Made by a program: the position numbers and the translations under genes. Shown piece by piece: positions 27,696 through 36,885 of a stretch of 64,000 nucleotides of DNA. The notes below the pieces were generated by a model. It was given only the letters and a program-made list of their open reading frames with translations, was not told the DNA's origin and searched no databases. The stretch is taken from contig CAMBEC010000007.1 of the NCBI GenBank assembly GCA_945865485.1, positions 23,276 through 87,275 on the forward strand, in the 5' to 3' direction. How positions within the stretch are numbered: position 1 is the stretch's first letter; each line of letters starts with the position of its first letter. Source of the stretch: Rickettsia typhi. GTDB taxonomy: Bacteria; Pseudomonadota; Alphaproteobacteria; Rickettsiales; Rickettsiaceae.

Positions 27696-28860
27696 TTGCA
27701 ATATTTGTCAATCAAAAGATATAACAAATATATACCAGTTCTCAGATAGAGCTATTACTTCGATCTGTAGTGAAAAAAAACAGAATAGTAATGTTCATTT
27801 TTGTAATTATTGTACTCATGTCTTAACAGACCCTCTTGAAGATATAGATCATTTCTATGCAGAAACATATGACATTAATATGGGAAGTGAAGAAGAAGAC
27901 CAGCTTTTAAAAATTGTAGATGGTGAAAAAATCTATAGGTATTCATATCAAGCTGATACTATGATAAAGAAATTAGAGTTAAATGCTAAAACGAATTATA
28001 AAATTCTTGATTTTGGCGCTGCCAAGGCTTCTACTCTAAGGAAAATACATGAGAAGTTTCCCAATATAAATCCTTACGTTTATGATGTAAGCGATAAATA
28101 CAAACATTTTTGGGATAATTTTATAAAAAAAGATGCTCAGTTTATCAAAGTAATAGATAAGAAATTTCAAGCAAGCTTTGATGTAGTATGCTCATTTTTT
28201 ATGTTAGAACATGTTGCTGAGCCTGTTGAAATACTTAAAACACAATATTCTTTGCTTAAAGATGGAGGAATTGTTTATTTTGTAATTCCAAATTTGTATA
28301 AGAATACAGCAGACTTATTAGTTTTAGATCATATTAATCATTTTTCACAAAATTCGTTACTATACATGATGGAAAAACTAGGATTTATGAATATTGTTAT
28401 TGATGAGCAAATTAATGATGGTTGGTTTGTTGTTACAGCCGTTAAAAAGGAAGATAACAGAAAATTAATAACATCCCATGATTCCCCTATTCATAAAGCT
28501 GAAATTGCCCAACTATTTTTGCAAGCAAAGGGAATTGCTGATTATTGGAACAATGCCTGCATTCAAGTAAGTAATTTTGATACTAGTGAAAATTTTGCTA
28601 TTTATGGAGCAGGTTTTTACGGCAGTTATATAGCTCTTAATTTGAAACCTCATCTTAAAGCTTCATATTTTGTTGATCAAAATAAATTTTTACAAGGAAA
28701 GACAATACATGATGTTAAAGTAGTATCTCCCCATAACCTTCCTAAGGATATAAAGAGAGTACTTGTAGGAATTAATCCTCTTGTTGCGGAAGAAGCAATT
28801 AATTCTGTTAGTGATTGGAAAGATAGAGATATTAAATTTGATTATTTGTTTAAGCAATGA
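27685..28860 (+). CDS. Class I SAM-dependent methyltransferase with zinc-binding N-terminus
   Basis: A 391-residue protein with the same three-part layout as the gene at 25157: zinc-type cysteines (CNICQS and FCNYCTH), a SAM domain (KILDFGAAKASTL; later SFFMLEHVAEPVEIL), and a C-terminal NAD-like part (FAIYGAGFYGSYIALNL). It is a diverged relative rather than a recent duplicate. GGAGAAACC supplies a ribosome site inside the end of the previous gene, which it overlaps by 11 bp. A C- or O-methyltransferase acting on the cluster's sugar is likely; the exact target is unknown. Confidence 0.75.
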   Translation: MSTNCNICQSKDITNIYQFSDRAITSICSEKKQNSNVHFCNYCTHVLTDPLEDIDHFYAETYDINMGSEEEDQLLKIVDGEKIYRYSYQADTMIKKLELNAKTNYKILDFGAAKASTLRKIHEKFPNINPYVYDVSDKYKHFWDNFIKKDAQFIKVIDKKFQASFDVVCSFFMLEHVAEPVEILKTQYSLLKDGGIVYFVIPNLYKNTADLLVLDHINHFSQNSLLYMMEKLGFMNIVIDEQINDGWFVVTAVKKEDNRKLITSHDSPIHKAEIAQLFLQAKGIADYWNNACIQVSNFDTSENFAIYGAGFYGSYIALNLKPHLKASYFVDQNKFLQGKTIHDVKVVSPHNLPKDIKRVLVGINPLVAEEAINSVSDWKDRDIKFDYLFKQ

Positions 28861-29519
28861 AAGTTATTTTATTTGGTGCATCTAACTTTAGTAAATCTGT
28901 AGATTTTTACCTATCTAGAGAAAGTAATTATAAAATTGTGGCCTATACAGATAATAAAAAGGCGCTAGAGGGTAATAGTGAATTTAATGGTAAACCATTG
29001 TGTAGCTTTGATTTAGTAGAGAAGATATACCCTCCAACTGAATTTAAAATGTTTGTAGCAGTTGGATACGTGAAATTAAATGCTATTAGGAAATATTTTA
29101 TAGAAAAAGCAATAGAAAAGGGATACGAATTAATAAACCATATATCACCCACTTCTATATACTGGGAGGATCTTATTTTAGGACAAAATATCTTTATATT
29201 TGAAGGAAATATTGTTCAACCTGAGGTGCAAATTGGTACGGGAGTTATTTTAGGTAGGGGGAATTCAATTGGTCACGGATCAATAATAGGAGATTATGCC
29301 TTTCTAGCCAATAGGACGGTCTTGTGTGGAAATTGCTATATTGGGTCTGGAAGCTTTGTAGGGAGTAATGCTACAATTTGTGACGACGTAATAATAGCAG
29401 AAAGAAATTTAATCGGGGCAAACTGCTTGATCAGAAAAAATACAAAACCAGCGGCAGTATATGTTCAAGAAGCTGCAAAGGAGCTTGATAAAGATTCAAG
29501 TGCATTTTTCAATTGGTAA
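28857..29519 (+). CDS. Sugar O-/N-acyltransferase, NeuD/PglD-like left-handed beta-helix
   Basis: A 220-residue protein with an N-terminal Rossmann-like part (KVILFGASNFSKSVDFYL) and a C-terminal hexapeptide-repeat helix (from about residue 110: GQNIFIFEGNIVQPEVQIG and following). The likely catalytic His is in GNSIGHGSIIGDYAF. This is the layout of PglD and NeuD acetyltransferases that use acetyl-CoA. With the DegT aminotransferase in the cluster, N-acetylation of an amino sugar is a natural role. It overlaps the upstream stop by 4 bp (ATGA). Confidence 0.8.
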   Translation: MKVILFGASNFSKSVDFYLSRESNYKIVAYTDNKKALEGNSEFNGKPLCSFDLVEKIYPPTEFKMFVAVGYVKLNAIRKYFIEKAIEKGYELINHISPTSIYWEDLILGQNIFIFEGNIVQPEVQIGTGVILGRGNSIGHGSIIGDYAFLANRTVLCGNCYIGSGSFVGSNATICDDVIIAERNLIGANCLIRKNTKPAAVYVQEAAKELDKDSSAFFNW

Positions 29520-29533
29520 TTGGGAGTAATTTT

Positions 29534-30247
29534 GTGAAAGCTGTTATTTCTCAACCAATGTTTTTTCCTTGGCACGGAGTTTTTGCTCAAGCAAAAGAAT
29601 GTGACCTATTTATGCATCTTGTTGACGTTCAAATGCCCGGTGGTCAAAGTTTTATGCATAGAGTGCAGCTTAAAGGAAAAAATGGAATTTTCTGGTGGGG
29701 TATTCCAATAGATAGATCTGGTTTTCCTAAACAAATTAAGGATATAAAAGTTCAGTTACTAGATAGTTGGTTAAACAAATCAATAAAAACTATCGAACAA
29801 ATATATACGGGGCTAAAATTTAAGAACGATGTGCTTGATATATTTAATTTAGTTTTTTCTCAAAAAGAAAAGTACTTATATGAAATAAATATAAAAGCCT
29901 TTGAACTGATATGCAAATATCTTAATATAGTGCCTAAATTTTATATAAAAGATGTTATGCACTTAGATGAAAATCCTTCAGTAAGATTACAGAAATCTCT
30001 TAATCAGGAAGGGGCTACGATATACATAACAGGTCATGGTGCAAAAAACTATCTGGATCATATGCTTCTTGAAAGAAATGGTATATCAGTAAAATATATA
30101 GAGTATAATATTGAGCCATATGAACAATATGGTGCGAATTTTGACCAGTATGTATCAATTCTTGATCTAATTGCTCATAAGGGACCAGAATCTAGTAACT
30201 ATCTGAAATCTAAATTTATTCCGTGGAGAGAATTTATAAATGAGTGA
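29534..30247 (+). CDS. WbqC family protein
   Basis: A 237-residue protein of the WbqC family, which is common in O-antigen and other glycan clusters. The N-terminal KAVISQPMFFPWHGVFAQAK and the later NQEGATIYITGHGAKNYLD (core ITGHGAKNYLD) match the family, as does a final VSILDLIAHKGPE. I choose GTG at 29534, with GGGAG at 29522-29526 seven bases ahead; a TTG at 29513 would extend into the previous gene. The family's chemistry is not firmly settled; it is often beside DegT aminotransferases, as here. Confidence 0.78.
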   Translation: MKAVISQPMFFPWHGVFAQAKECDLFMHLVDVQMPGGQSFMHRVQLKGKNGIFWWGIPIDRSGFPKQIKDIKVQLLDSWLNKSIKTIEQIYTGLKFKNDVLDIFNLVFSQKEKYLYEINIKAFELICKYLNIVPKFYIKDVMHLDENPSVRLQKSLNQEGATIYITGHGAKNYLDHMLLERNGISVKYIEYNIEPYEQYGANFDQYVSILDLIAHKGPESSNYLKSKFIPWREFINE

Positions 30248-30974
30248 TGTGCAATCTTTTCTTGATGCAAGAGTAGTAAGTATAGAAAAACTTGCTAAAA
30301 ACAAACAGCTTAGGAATACTTCTCTTTCTTTTATTAAAGATTGTGGAGCATTGGGATACCAGTATAACTTTGATTGGTTAGGAGTGCCTATTATTCAGGT
30401 CCCTCAAGATATAGTTGCTATTCAAGAAATTATCTGGAAAACAAAGCCGGATGTAATTATTGAAACTGGAGTTGCGCGTGGAGGATCTTTAATTTTAAGT
30501 GCTTCCATACTCCATTTATTGAATGGAAATGGTAAGGTGATAGGCGTTGATATTGATATTAGGGATCACAATCGTGCCGCTATAGAAAGTCATTCGTTAG
30601 CTTTTAGGATTAACTTAATTCAAGGGTCATCTATAGAGCCATCAACAATTGAGCAGGTAAATAATTTTATTAAAGCTGAAGATAAAGTAATGGTTATTCT
30701 CGATTCTAATCATACTCATGAACATGTTTTAAAAGAGCTTAATCTCTATAGCCCATTAGTTACAAAAGATTGTTATCTTATTGTTATGGATACGCTCGTT
30801 GATGATATGCCAGATGATTATTTTAAGGATCGGTCTTGGGGGAAAAATAATAATCCCAAAACTGCTGTTCATGAATTTCTAAAAAGTTCAGATAGATTTG
30901 AAATTAATGAATCAATGCATAATAAATTATTAATTACAGTCGCTCCGGATGGTTATTTGAAATGCGTAAAATAG
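30240..30974 (+). CDS. Cephalosporin hydroxylase (CmcI)-like methyltransferase family protein
   Basis: A 244-residue protein of the CmcI/rhamnosyl O-methyltransferase family. The opening WLGVPIIQVPQDI block, the SAM motif IIETGVARGGS, DIDIRDHNR, and metal-type VILDSNHTHEHVLKEL with later VMDTLVDDMP are visible. Despite the name, most members in glycan clusters are class I SAM methyltransferases that O-methylate sugars. It overlaps WbqC by 8 bp and the aminotransferase gene by 13 bp, so it is translated from the same message. Confidence 0.78.
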   Translation: MSDVQSFLDARVVSIEKLAKNKQLRNTSLSFIKDCGALGYQYNFDWLGVPIIQVPQDIVAIQEIIWKTKPDVIIETGVARGGSLILSASILHLLNGNGKVIGVDIDIRDHNRAAIESHSLAFRINLIQGSSIEPSTIEQVNNFIKAEDKVMVILDSNHTHEHVLKELNLYSPLVTKDCYLIVMDTLVDDMPDDYFKDRSWGKNNNPKTAVHEFLKSSDRFEINESMHNKLLITVAPDGYLKCVK

Positions 30975-32068
30975 CTATTGCAGGCCCATCGATCACCGAA
31001 AAGGAGATAGATTATGTAACGGATGCAATAACAAATGGATGGTATGAGCATGCAAATGATTATATTAATAGATTTGAAGATGCATTTAAAGCTTACTTAG
31101 GGCGTAAATACGCCATATCATTACCCTCTTGTACCTCCGGGTTACACTTGAGTTTACTTGCCCTAGGAGTTGGTCCTGGTGATGAAGTTATTGTTCCTGA
31201 TGCCACATGGATCGCTTCTGCTGCACCAATAACATATGTTGGAGCAACGCCAATATTTGCTGATATTGAACCAAATACATGGTGTATCTCAGCGAAAACA
31301 ATAAAACCACTTATTAATAGTAAAACAAAGGCAATTATAGCTGTAAATCTGTATGGTCATATGCCAAGCTATGACGATCTTATCCAGCTGGGTATTCCTA
31401 TAATAGAAGATGCTGCAGAATCGATCGGATCAAAATATAATAATAAATTATCTGGTACTTTTGGAGTTACTAGCTGTTTTAGTTTTCATGGTTCTAAAAC
31501 CTTGACAACAGGGGAAGGTGGAATGCTTGTAACTGACGATGATGAGATTTATAAAAAATGTATGATATTGAGAGATCATGGTAGGTTACCTGGGGATATT
31601 ATGTTTCGTAATATTCAAGTTGGTTATAAATATAAAATGTCTGCTCTGCAAGCTGCATTGGGTCTTGCTCAACTAGAGAGAATTGAAGAATTAGTTGATC
31701 ACAAAAGGAAAATTTATAGTTTATATAAAGATAATCTTGCAAACATTAGTTCTATAAGTCTTAATCCTTATGAAGATAACACATTTAATAGTTATTGGAT
31801 GATAACTATAACCTTAGACAAAGCTTTAAAAATTACGAAAGAGCAATTTATAGAACATTTGCAATTACATGAAATACCATCTAGGCCTTTTTTCTACCCA
31901 CTTAGTTCGTTAGAGGCTTATAAACACTTAAGTAACTCTTATAAATTACAAAATCTAAATTCATATGAAATATCCAGCTATTCTGTTAACTTGCCAAGTT
32001 CTTATCGCTTAACAACAAGTGACGTCGCATATATTTGTGGAGTTATCAAAGAACTAATAGGTAATTAA
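30962..32068 (+). CDS. DegT/DnrJ/EryC1/StrS aminotransferase
   Basis: A 368-residue PLP enzyme that moves an amino group from glutamate to a keto sugar. Motifs are GRKYAISLPSCTSGLHLSLLALG (core SCTSGLHLSL), GDEVIVPDATWIASA, IIEDAAESIGSKY, and the PLP lysine in SCFSFHGSKTLTTGEGGML (core FHGSKTLTTGEGG), then RDHGR and NIQVGYKYKMSALQAALG (core YKYKMSALQAA). These indicate C4 (PglE/PerA-like) aminotransferases. The likely substrate is the 4-keto sugar made by RfbG and modified by the C-methyltransferase or epimerase. It overlaps the previous gene by 13 bp. Confidence 0.9.
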   Translation: MRKIAIAGPSITEKEIDYVTDAITNGWYEHANDYINRFEDAFKAYLGRKYAISLPSCTSGLHLSLLALGVGPGDEVIVPDATWIASAAPITYVGATPIFADIEPNTWCISAKTIKPLINSKTKAIIAVNLYGHMPSYDDLIQLGIPIIEDAAESIGSKYNNKLSGTFGVTSCFSFHGSKTLTTGEGGMLVTDDDEIYKKCMILRDHGRLPGDIMFRNIQVGYKYKMSALQAALGLAQLERIEELVDHKRKIYSLYKDNLANISSISLNPYEDNTFNSYWMITITLDKALKITKEQFIEHLQLHEIPSRPFFYPLSSLEAYKHLSNSYKLQNLNSYEISSYSVNLPSSYRLTTSDVAYICGVIKELIGN

Positions 32069-32080
32069 GAGCTAGATATT

Positions 32081-33412
32081 ATGACAAATAAACCGTTTGT
32101 TTCGGTAGTTATTCCTACGAGAAATAGGTCGCATCTTCTCAGACATACTGTAAATAGCTTGAAAATACAAACCTTCAAGGATTTTGAAGTTATTATTTGT
32201 GATAACTCTGATTCAGAAGGAGAGGATGCTGCAGAAAATAAGCAACTTATAGAAAACTTAGCCGATTCAAGGTTTCATTATCTCAGGCCAGAGAAGTATC
32301 TTAATATGCCTGATAATTGGGAATTTGCTTACCAAACGGCCAAAGGAGAATATATAGCTTATTTACCTGATAGATCTGTTTTGTATCCATCTACTTTATG
32401 GCACCTACATACCGCCGCATCTAGTAATGCATTTGATATAATTAATTGGGGAGAAGATATCTATATTCCTATTGATGAATATGGAAAATCATGTAAAGGC
32501 TATATACAAGAGTCTGGAATAATGCCGGAAAAAGCAAAACGGTATAACCCAAGACAGCAATTACAACGTTGTTATAGGATTAATTTAGGAGAATACGCAG
32601 AAAGAAGGTGTTTTTTTAGAGGCAAAATATGTTTTGGTGCTTATTCTAAAGAGTTAATTAATAAAATAAAATCACACGCTGGTCGTGTGTTCTGGCCTCT
32701 TTCATGCGATTATACGTCTCGCTTTTTAGCACTATATTTTGCAGAAACAGCTATAGATCTTGGCATCCGTTTATCAATGCAAATAGATACAGATTTGTCA
32801 AACGGAAAAAGGTGTGGGCGTGATCCTAATTACAATTTAAAAATAATCAAGGAACTAGACCCAAGTTTTTCACTCCAACACGCTCCTTTACAAGGTCTGT
32901 ATTATTCTGGATTTAACACATTTTATACTGATTATTTAAATATGAAAAATAGATTTTTTCCAGCAGCTGATGATATTGTTTTAAATCTAAAAGCAATTAT
33001 TCTGATTGCGCAAGAAGAATCAGAGTCGAGGGAAGGAGAAATTCCTGAAGACCAACAAAATATTTTAAAAAACTATCTAAGTAAAATAACTTATCTTGAT
33101 AAATTTTGGTGGTCAATAAGAAAAAAAATCAAAAGTTACGAATTTAGTGTCTTGTTAAAAGCATTAAGCTTTACAGACTTCGTTATAAAAATTCTTAGAA
33201 ATTTATTAAAAATTAGTAAGTTATTAAAATATAATTTTTTCTTCAATGCTTGGTTAGAAAATAAACATCGGGAATACACTACTTATAGGAAATATTCTTT
33301 ATCCCTTATTTCTAGGCGTTACTTTGATTCAATTGAAGAAGCAATCTATGCTGCAGATTCTCAAAATAATGAACTAAACTATGTAAATATAAAAAAGGTT
33401 GAAGTTAAATAA
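32081..33412 (+). CDS. Family 2 glycosyltransferase
   Basis: A 443-residue protein with a GT-A domain: VSVVIPTRNRSHLLRHTVNSL (core VVIPTRNRSHLL) and FKDFEVIICDNSD near the start. The usual Asp-X-Asp metal motif position reads AYLPDRSVLYP, so the acidic cluster is weak. The ~200-residue C-terminal part is charged and includes a possible amphipathic membrane-edge stretch. It is the only glycosyltransferase in the cluster and is the natural candidate to transfer the finished sugar to an acceptor such as a lipid or protein. It ends the plus-strand cluster, 52 bp from the convergent SpeE-like gene. Confidence 0.8.
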   Translation: MTNKPFVSVVIPTRNRSHLLRHTVNSLKIQTFKDFEVIICDNSDSEGEDAAENKQLIENLADSRFHYLRPEKYLNMPDNWEFAYQTAKGEYIAYLPDRSVLYPSTLWHLHTAASSNAFDIINWGEDIYIPIDEYGKSCKGYIQESGIMPEKAKRYNPRQQLQRCYRINLGEYAERRCFFRGKICFGAYSKELINKIKSHAGRVFWPLSCDYTSRFLALYFAETAIDLGIRLSMQIDTDLSNGKRCGRDPNYNLKIIKELDPSFSLQHAPLQGLYYSGFNTFYTDYLNMKNRFFPAADDIVLNLKAIILIAQEESESREGEIPEDQQNILKNYLSKITYLDKFWWSIRKKIKSYEFSVLLKALSFTDFVIKILRNLLKISKLLKYNFFFNAWLENKHREYTTYRKYSLSLISRRYFDSIEEAIYAADSQNNELNYVNIKKVEVK

Positions 33413-33464
33413 GATTTATAAATTCCTAAACTTCTACTTAATGTTCACATAAAATTTCATTCTC

Positions 33465-34331
33465 TTAATTTGGACTTTGGTACAATCCCAATATTGCATT
33501 CTGGTCAACGCCAACTTCAACAAATCTGTATCTCCATAAAATTGACTTAGCTACTATTTCCTGCAAAGCGGGAAGATTATTTTTTGCGGCTATCATGATT
33601 CGTGATGTGTTGACAATTAAGTTATAATACTGACCGAAGTTACGCTTGAACAGATCAGATTCAAGATCATAGGTTTTGCTGACAGTGAAAGTGTTGATTG
33701 CCACAATGCCTTTTGGTTTCAGCATCTTTTTGATGTCTTGCATAAATTCATCAGTTAAAAGTTGTGGCGGTATATAATCTACATTAAATGCGTCAATGAG
33801 AATGATATCATAGATATCAGGTGCAGATTCTTTTGCAAATATCGCGCCGTCTTCTATAAATATTTTATTACGATAATCTTCTTTATAATCAAAATATTGA
33901 TCAACAATCTTAGGTAATACAGTATTGATTTCAACCGTATCAATTTGAGCTGTTGGAGTTAATATATTTAGTGCTTTATGTACACTTGCTCCCCCGAGGC
34001 CAATTACTAATATTCTTTGTGGGTTCTCATTAAAGAATAAAGTACTAAGGAATAGTTTCACATAGCCATGAAGAACTATTTTAGGATTTTCGGTTAAGGC
34101 GCAGCTTTGAACTATTGGTGTTGGTGGCTTAATAAAAGTCATGCATCTTTGGCCGTTTTCTTCAAAGATCCATACAGGTCCAAAATTACTTTCTTCCTTA
34201 ATTAGTATCTTAGAATCATTGTCATTTTTTATAACGACGAATGAAGTAATGAGTAAAATAAGAGTCGTAACGAAAAGCGCTAATATTTTTACTAATTTTC
34301 TATTATTTACGGAACGGAAGGTTAAACTCAT
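33465..34331 (-). CDS. Spermidine-synthase-like protein with N-terminal membrane anchor
   Basis: A 288-residue protein with a hydrophobic segment at about 12-33 followed by a SpeE-like Rossmann domain. The SAM-type motif is [15 protein letters not shown], the [10 protein letters not shown] acidic loop follows, and [18 protein letters not shown] is the family's DAF block. It differs from true SpeE (GGGDGG motif), so aminopropyl transfer is doubtful; many such membrane-linked proteins have unknown substrates. Its ATG overlaps the nuoF stop by 4 bp, so it is translationally coupled to complex I genes. Confidence 0.72.
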   Translation of the reverse strand: MSLTFRSVNNRKLVKILALFVTTLILLITSFVVIKNDNDSKILIKEESNFGPVWIFEENGQRCMTFIKPPTPIVQSCALTENPKIVLHGYVKLFLSTLFFNENPQRILVIGLGGASVHKALNILTPTAQIDTVEINTVLPKIVDQYFDYKEDYRNKIFIEDGAIFAKESAPDIYDIILIDAFNVDYIPPQLLTDEFMQDIKKMLKPKGIVAINTFTVSKTYDLESDLFKRNFGQYYNLIVNTSRIMIAAKNNLPALQEIVAKSILWRYRFVEVGVDQNAILGLYQSPN

Positions 34332-35593
34332 GATTTAGCAGTCCGAATCCTGTCTACAATTTCATGGCGAAAATGCTTAATCAATCCTTGTATGGGCCAA
34401 GCAGCAGCGTCACCAAGTGCACATATAGTGTGTCCCTCAACTTGTTTTGTCACGTCTAGCAGTTCATCGATTTCTTCTTCTCTTGCTTGCCCGCGAACTA
34501 AACGCATCATTACTCGCCACATCCATCCAGTTCCTTCGCGACACGGGGTGCACTGTCCACATGATTCGTGCATGTAGAATTTGCTTAAGCGAGCAATGGC
34601 ATAAATAATGTCAGTTGATTGATCCATGACAATTAGTCCGCCAGTACCGAGGCCAGAGCCGACACTGCGCAGAGAATCAAAGTCCATGGTGACAGTTTCA
34701 CATATATCTTTTGGAATCATGGGTACAGAAGAACCACCAGGAATTATTGCCTTTAAATTATCCCAGCCACCACGTATGCCACCAGCATGTTTTTCAATGA
34801 GCTCTCTAAGAGGTATGCCCATTTCTTCTTCAACATTACACGGTTTATTAACATGACCGGAGATGCAAAATAACTTAGTGCCAGTATTATTTGGTTTTCC
34901 AAGGCCAGCAAACCATTCTGCGCCTCGGCGTAATATTGTTGGAACAACCGCAATAGATTCAACATTATTAATAGTTGTAGGGCAGCCATATAAGCCGGCG
35001 CCAGCAGGGAATGGTGGCTTTAGTCTTGGTTGACCTTTCTTACCCTCTAAACTTTCCAGCAAAGCTGTTTCTTCACCGCAGATATAGGCTCCAGCTCCTC
35101 GGTGCAAGTATACGTCAATATCGTAACCAGATCCACAAGCATTTTTACCAATTAATTTGGCGCCGTAAGCTTCATCTATTGCTTTTTGAAGTATAACGGC
35201 CTCATTATAAAACTCTCCGCGTATATATATATAACAAGTGTGTGCGCCAATCCCAACAGACGCAATAACGCATCCTTCAATCAATTTATGAGGCTCATAT
35301 CGTAAAATATCACGATCTTTGCAAGTACCCGGTTCTGATTCATCTGCATTGACAACTAGATATGAAGGTTTAGGGTGATCTTTTGGCATAAAAGACCACT
35401 TCATACCAGTTGAAAAACCGGCTCCTCCACGCCCACGTAGGCCAGATGATTTTACTTGTTCAATGATCCAGTCGCGTCCATTATGAATTAGTGATTTTGT
35501 TTTATCCCAATCACCGCGCTTTTTTGCAGCACTAAGGCTAGCGGCCTCGCTACCGTCAATATTGGTAAAAATTTTATCTTTATTCGTTATCAT
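34328..35593 (-). CDS. nuoF: NADH-quinone oxidoreductase subunit F
   Basis: A 421-residue subunit that binds NADH, FMN and a [4Fe-4S] cluster at the tip of complex [17 protein letters not shown] is the nucleotide site, [13 protein letters not shown] the FMN site, and [15 protein letters not shown] carries three cluster cysteines, with the fourth in [10 protein letters not shown]. It overlaps the upstream unknown gene by 14 bp. nuoG and later subunits are not in this window. Length is standard (about 420-445). Confidence 0.97.
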   Translation of the reverse strand: MITNKDKIFTNIDGSEAASLSAAKKRGDWDKTKSLIHNGRDWIIEQVKSSGLRGRGGAGFSTGMKWSFMPKDHPKPSYLVVNADESEPGTCKDRDILRYEPHKLIEGCVIASVGIGAHTCYIYIRGEFYNEAVILQKAIDEAYGAKLIGKNACGSGYDIDVYLHRGAGAYICGEETALLESLEGKKGQPRLKPPFPAGAGLYGCPTTINNVESIAVVPTILRRGAEWFAGLGKPNNTGTKLFCISGHVNKPCNVEEEMGIPLRELIEKHAGGIRGGWDNLKAIIPGGSSVPMIPKDICETVTMDFDSLRSVGSGLGTGGLIVMDQSTDIIYAIARLSKFYMHESCGQCTPCREGTGWMWRVMMRLVRGQAREEEIDELLDVTKQVEGHTICALGDAAAWPIQGLIKHFRHEIVDRIRTAKS

Positions 35594-36218
35594 GATCGTC
35601 TCTTTGTATCAAAAAATATTGAGGAATTTTTATCTCTACGACTTTATTAAGTGCTTCACTTGAGTTGAACACAAGATACCAGGCATCATTCTTGATGTAA
35701 AATTGGATATCTCTTTTTTCAATTTTTTCCAAAAATTGTTCCCAGCTGCAATTTGAACTCAAGTGGCCTTCTGAGAGTTTTACTAATTCGCTAAATAGAT
35801 TATTACTATGAATGTTGAATATATCGTCTGTATCCAATAGAGAGCCAGTCTCTGCATTAAAGTTTAATACGTCAATGCGCCACAACTTATCATCTTTTTT
35901 GGTAAGCCAGAGAACACTGAAAAAATCTTTTGTTCCTGAATTTGGTACATCATAATTTACTGAAAAATTGCTTCTTTCTGCATTATTACAAACACTGTAG
36001 AGCTCAATAAAATCATGAATTTCATCATTGATCTTCATAAAAAGCTCTTCATCCTCGTTTGTGAGTTTTGGATAAGGTACTGTTCCATGACATTTGCCAG
36101 AACGAATTGTTTTATCAAAATCTAGATGTTTATCAACTATAAAAAAACCATTGCTAATATAGTCACCCATGGTAACTAGTGGAGTGATGGTAAATAGTAA
36201 AATCAACAATTTTTTCAC
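35580..36218 (-). CDS. Exported protein of unknown function within the nuo cluster (possibly DUF3298-like)
   Basis: A 212-residue protein with a Sec signal peptide ([18 protein letters not shown], cleavage near residue 18-21). The mature part has two early cysteines and a stretch [19 protein letters not shown], which resembles the Tyr/Asn-X-X-Thr-Gly-(X)-Asp-(I/L)-Phe pattern of DUF3298/RsiV-like periplasmic domains; I hold this lightly. It sits between nuoE and nuoF and overlaps nuoF by 14 bp, an arrangement that suggests cotranscription but not necessarily a role in complex I. Confidence 0.55.
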   Translation of the reverse strand: MKKLLILLFTITPLVTMGDYISNGFFIVDKHLDFDKTIRSGKCHGTVPYPKLTNEDEELFMKINDEIHDFIELYSVCNNAERSNFSVNYDVPNSGTKDFFSVLWLTKKDDKLWRIDVLNFNAETGSLLDTDDIFNIHSNNLFSELVKLSEGHLSSNCSWEQFLEKIEKRDIQFYIKNDAWYLVFNSSEALNKVVEIKIPQYFLIQRDDHDNE

Positions 36219-36271
36219 TTGTTTCCTGATGATTATAGTTGTTTAAACTGAGTGCTGATACTATTTACATA

Positions 36272-36327
36272 GTCATCCTGAACTCGTTTCAGGATCTCAT
36301 GAGATCTCGGATCTGGTCCGGGATGAC
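36272..36327. repeat. Cloverleaf-like palindromic element between nuoE and the unknown gene
   Basis: A 56-bp element, clearly richer in GC than its surroundings. Outer arms GTCATCC (36272-36278) and GGATGAC (36321-36327) enclose three further hairpins: TGAA/TTCA (36279-36282 with 36288-36291), the self-complementary GATCTCATGAGATC (36293-36306), and CGGA/TCCG (36308-36311 with 36317-36320). This is the style of the short interspersed palindromes known in Rickettsiales genomes. It lies in the 154-bp gap, where it may shape mRNA ends or stability. A degenerate copy in the opposite orientation is at 42190-42256. Confidence 0.75.
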
Positions 36328-36372
36328 TTTTTACTTAGTATGACCCATTCGTATTATAGCATAAATTCTTAA

Positions 36373-36885
36373 TTACGCTTTTTTCTTTTTTCTCAAAGAT
36401 TCAATTATCTCGGCAACTTTTTCTGCATTCAGGTCTTCATAGAAATCATCATTAATTTGTATTACAGGACCATTACGGCAAGCGCCAAGACATTCAACCT
36501 CTGAAATCGTAAAGAGACCATCCTCGGACATCTCTCCGCATTTTGTCTTAGCGTGTTGCTCGCAGGCTTTCATCACTTCGTCAGAACCCATTAGCCAACA
36601 AGGCGTTGTTCCGCATAGTTGAATATGGTATTTGCCAACGGGTTTTAGATTAAACATCGTATAAAAGGTTGCAACTTCATAAGCTCGCATAAATGGTTCT
36701 GACAGATATGTGGCTACGTGTTCAATTGCTGCGGTAGATAACCATCCACCATTCTGTCTTTGGGCTAATTCAAGCAAGGGTAACATAGCACTTCTTTGGC
36801 GACCAACTGGATATTTAGCTATAATCTCTTCAGCTTTGGCTATACTGTCTTTGCTGAAGATAAATATTTCTTGTTTTTTACTCAT
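36373..36885 (-). CDS. nuoE: NADH-quinone oxidoreductase subunit E
   Basis: A 170-residue thioredoxin-like subunit carrying a [2Fe-2S] cluster. The first cysteine pair is in [11 protein letters not shown] and the second in [12 protein letters not shown]. The helical N-terminal part ([18 protein letters not shown]) is usual. The start ATG overlaps the nuoD stop by 4 bp. The gene is followed by the palindromic element and then the unknown exported gene rather than directly by nuoF. Confidence 0.96.
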   Translation of the reverse strand: MSKKQEIFIFSKDSIAKAEEIIAKYPVGRQRSAMLPLLELAQRQNGGWLSTAAIEHVATYLSEPFMRAYEVATFYTMFNLKPVGKYHIQLCGTTPCWLMGSDEVMKACEQHAKTKCGEMSEDGLFTISEVECLGACRNGPVIQINDDFYEDLNAEKVAEIIESLRKKKKA

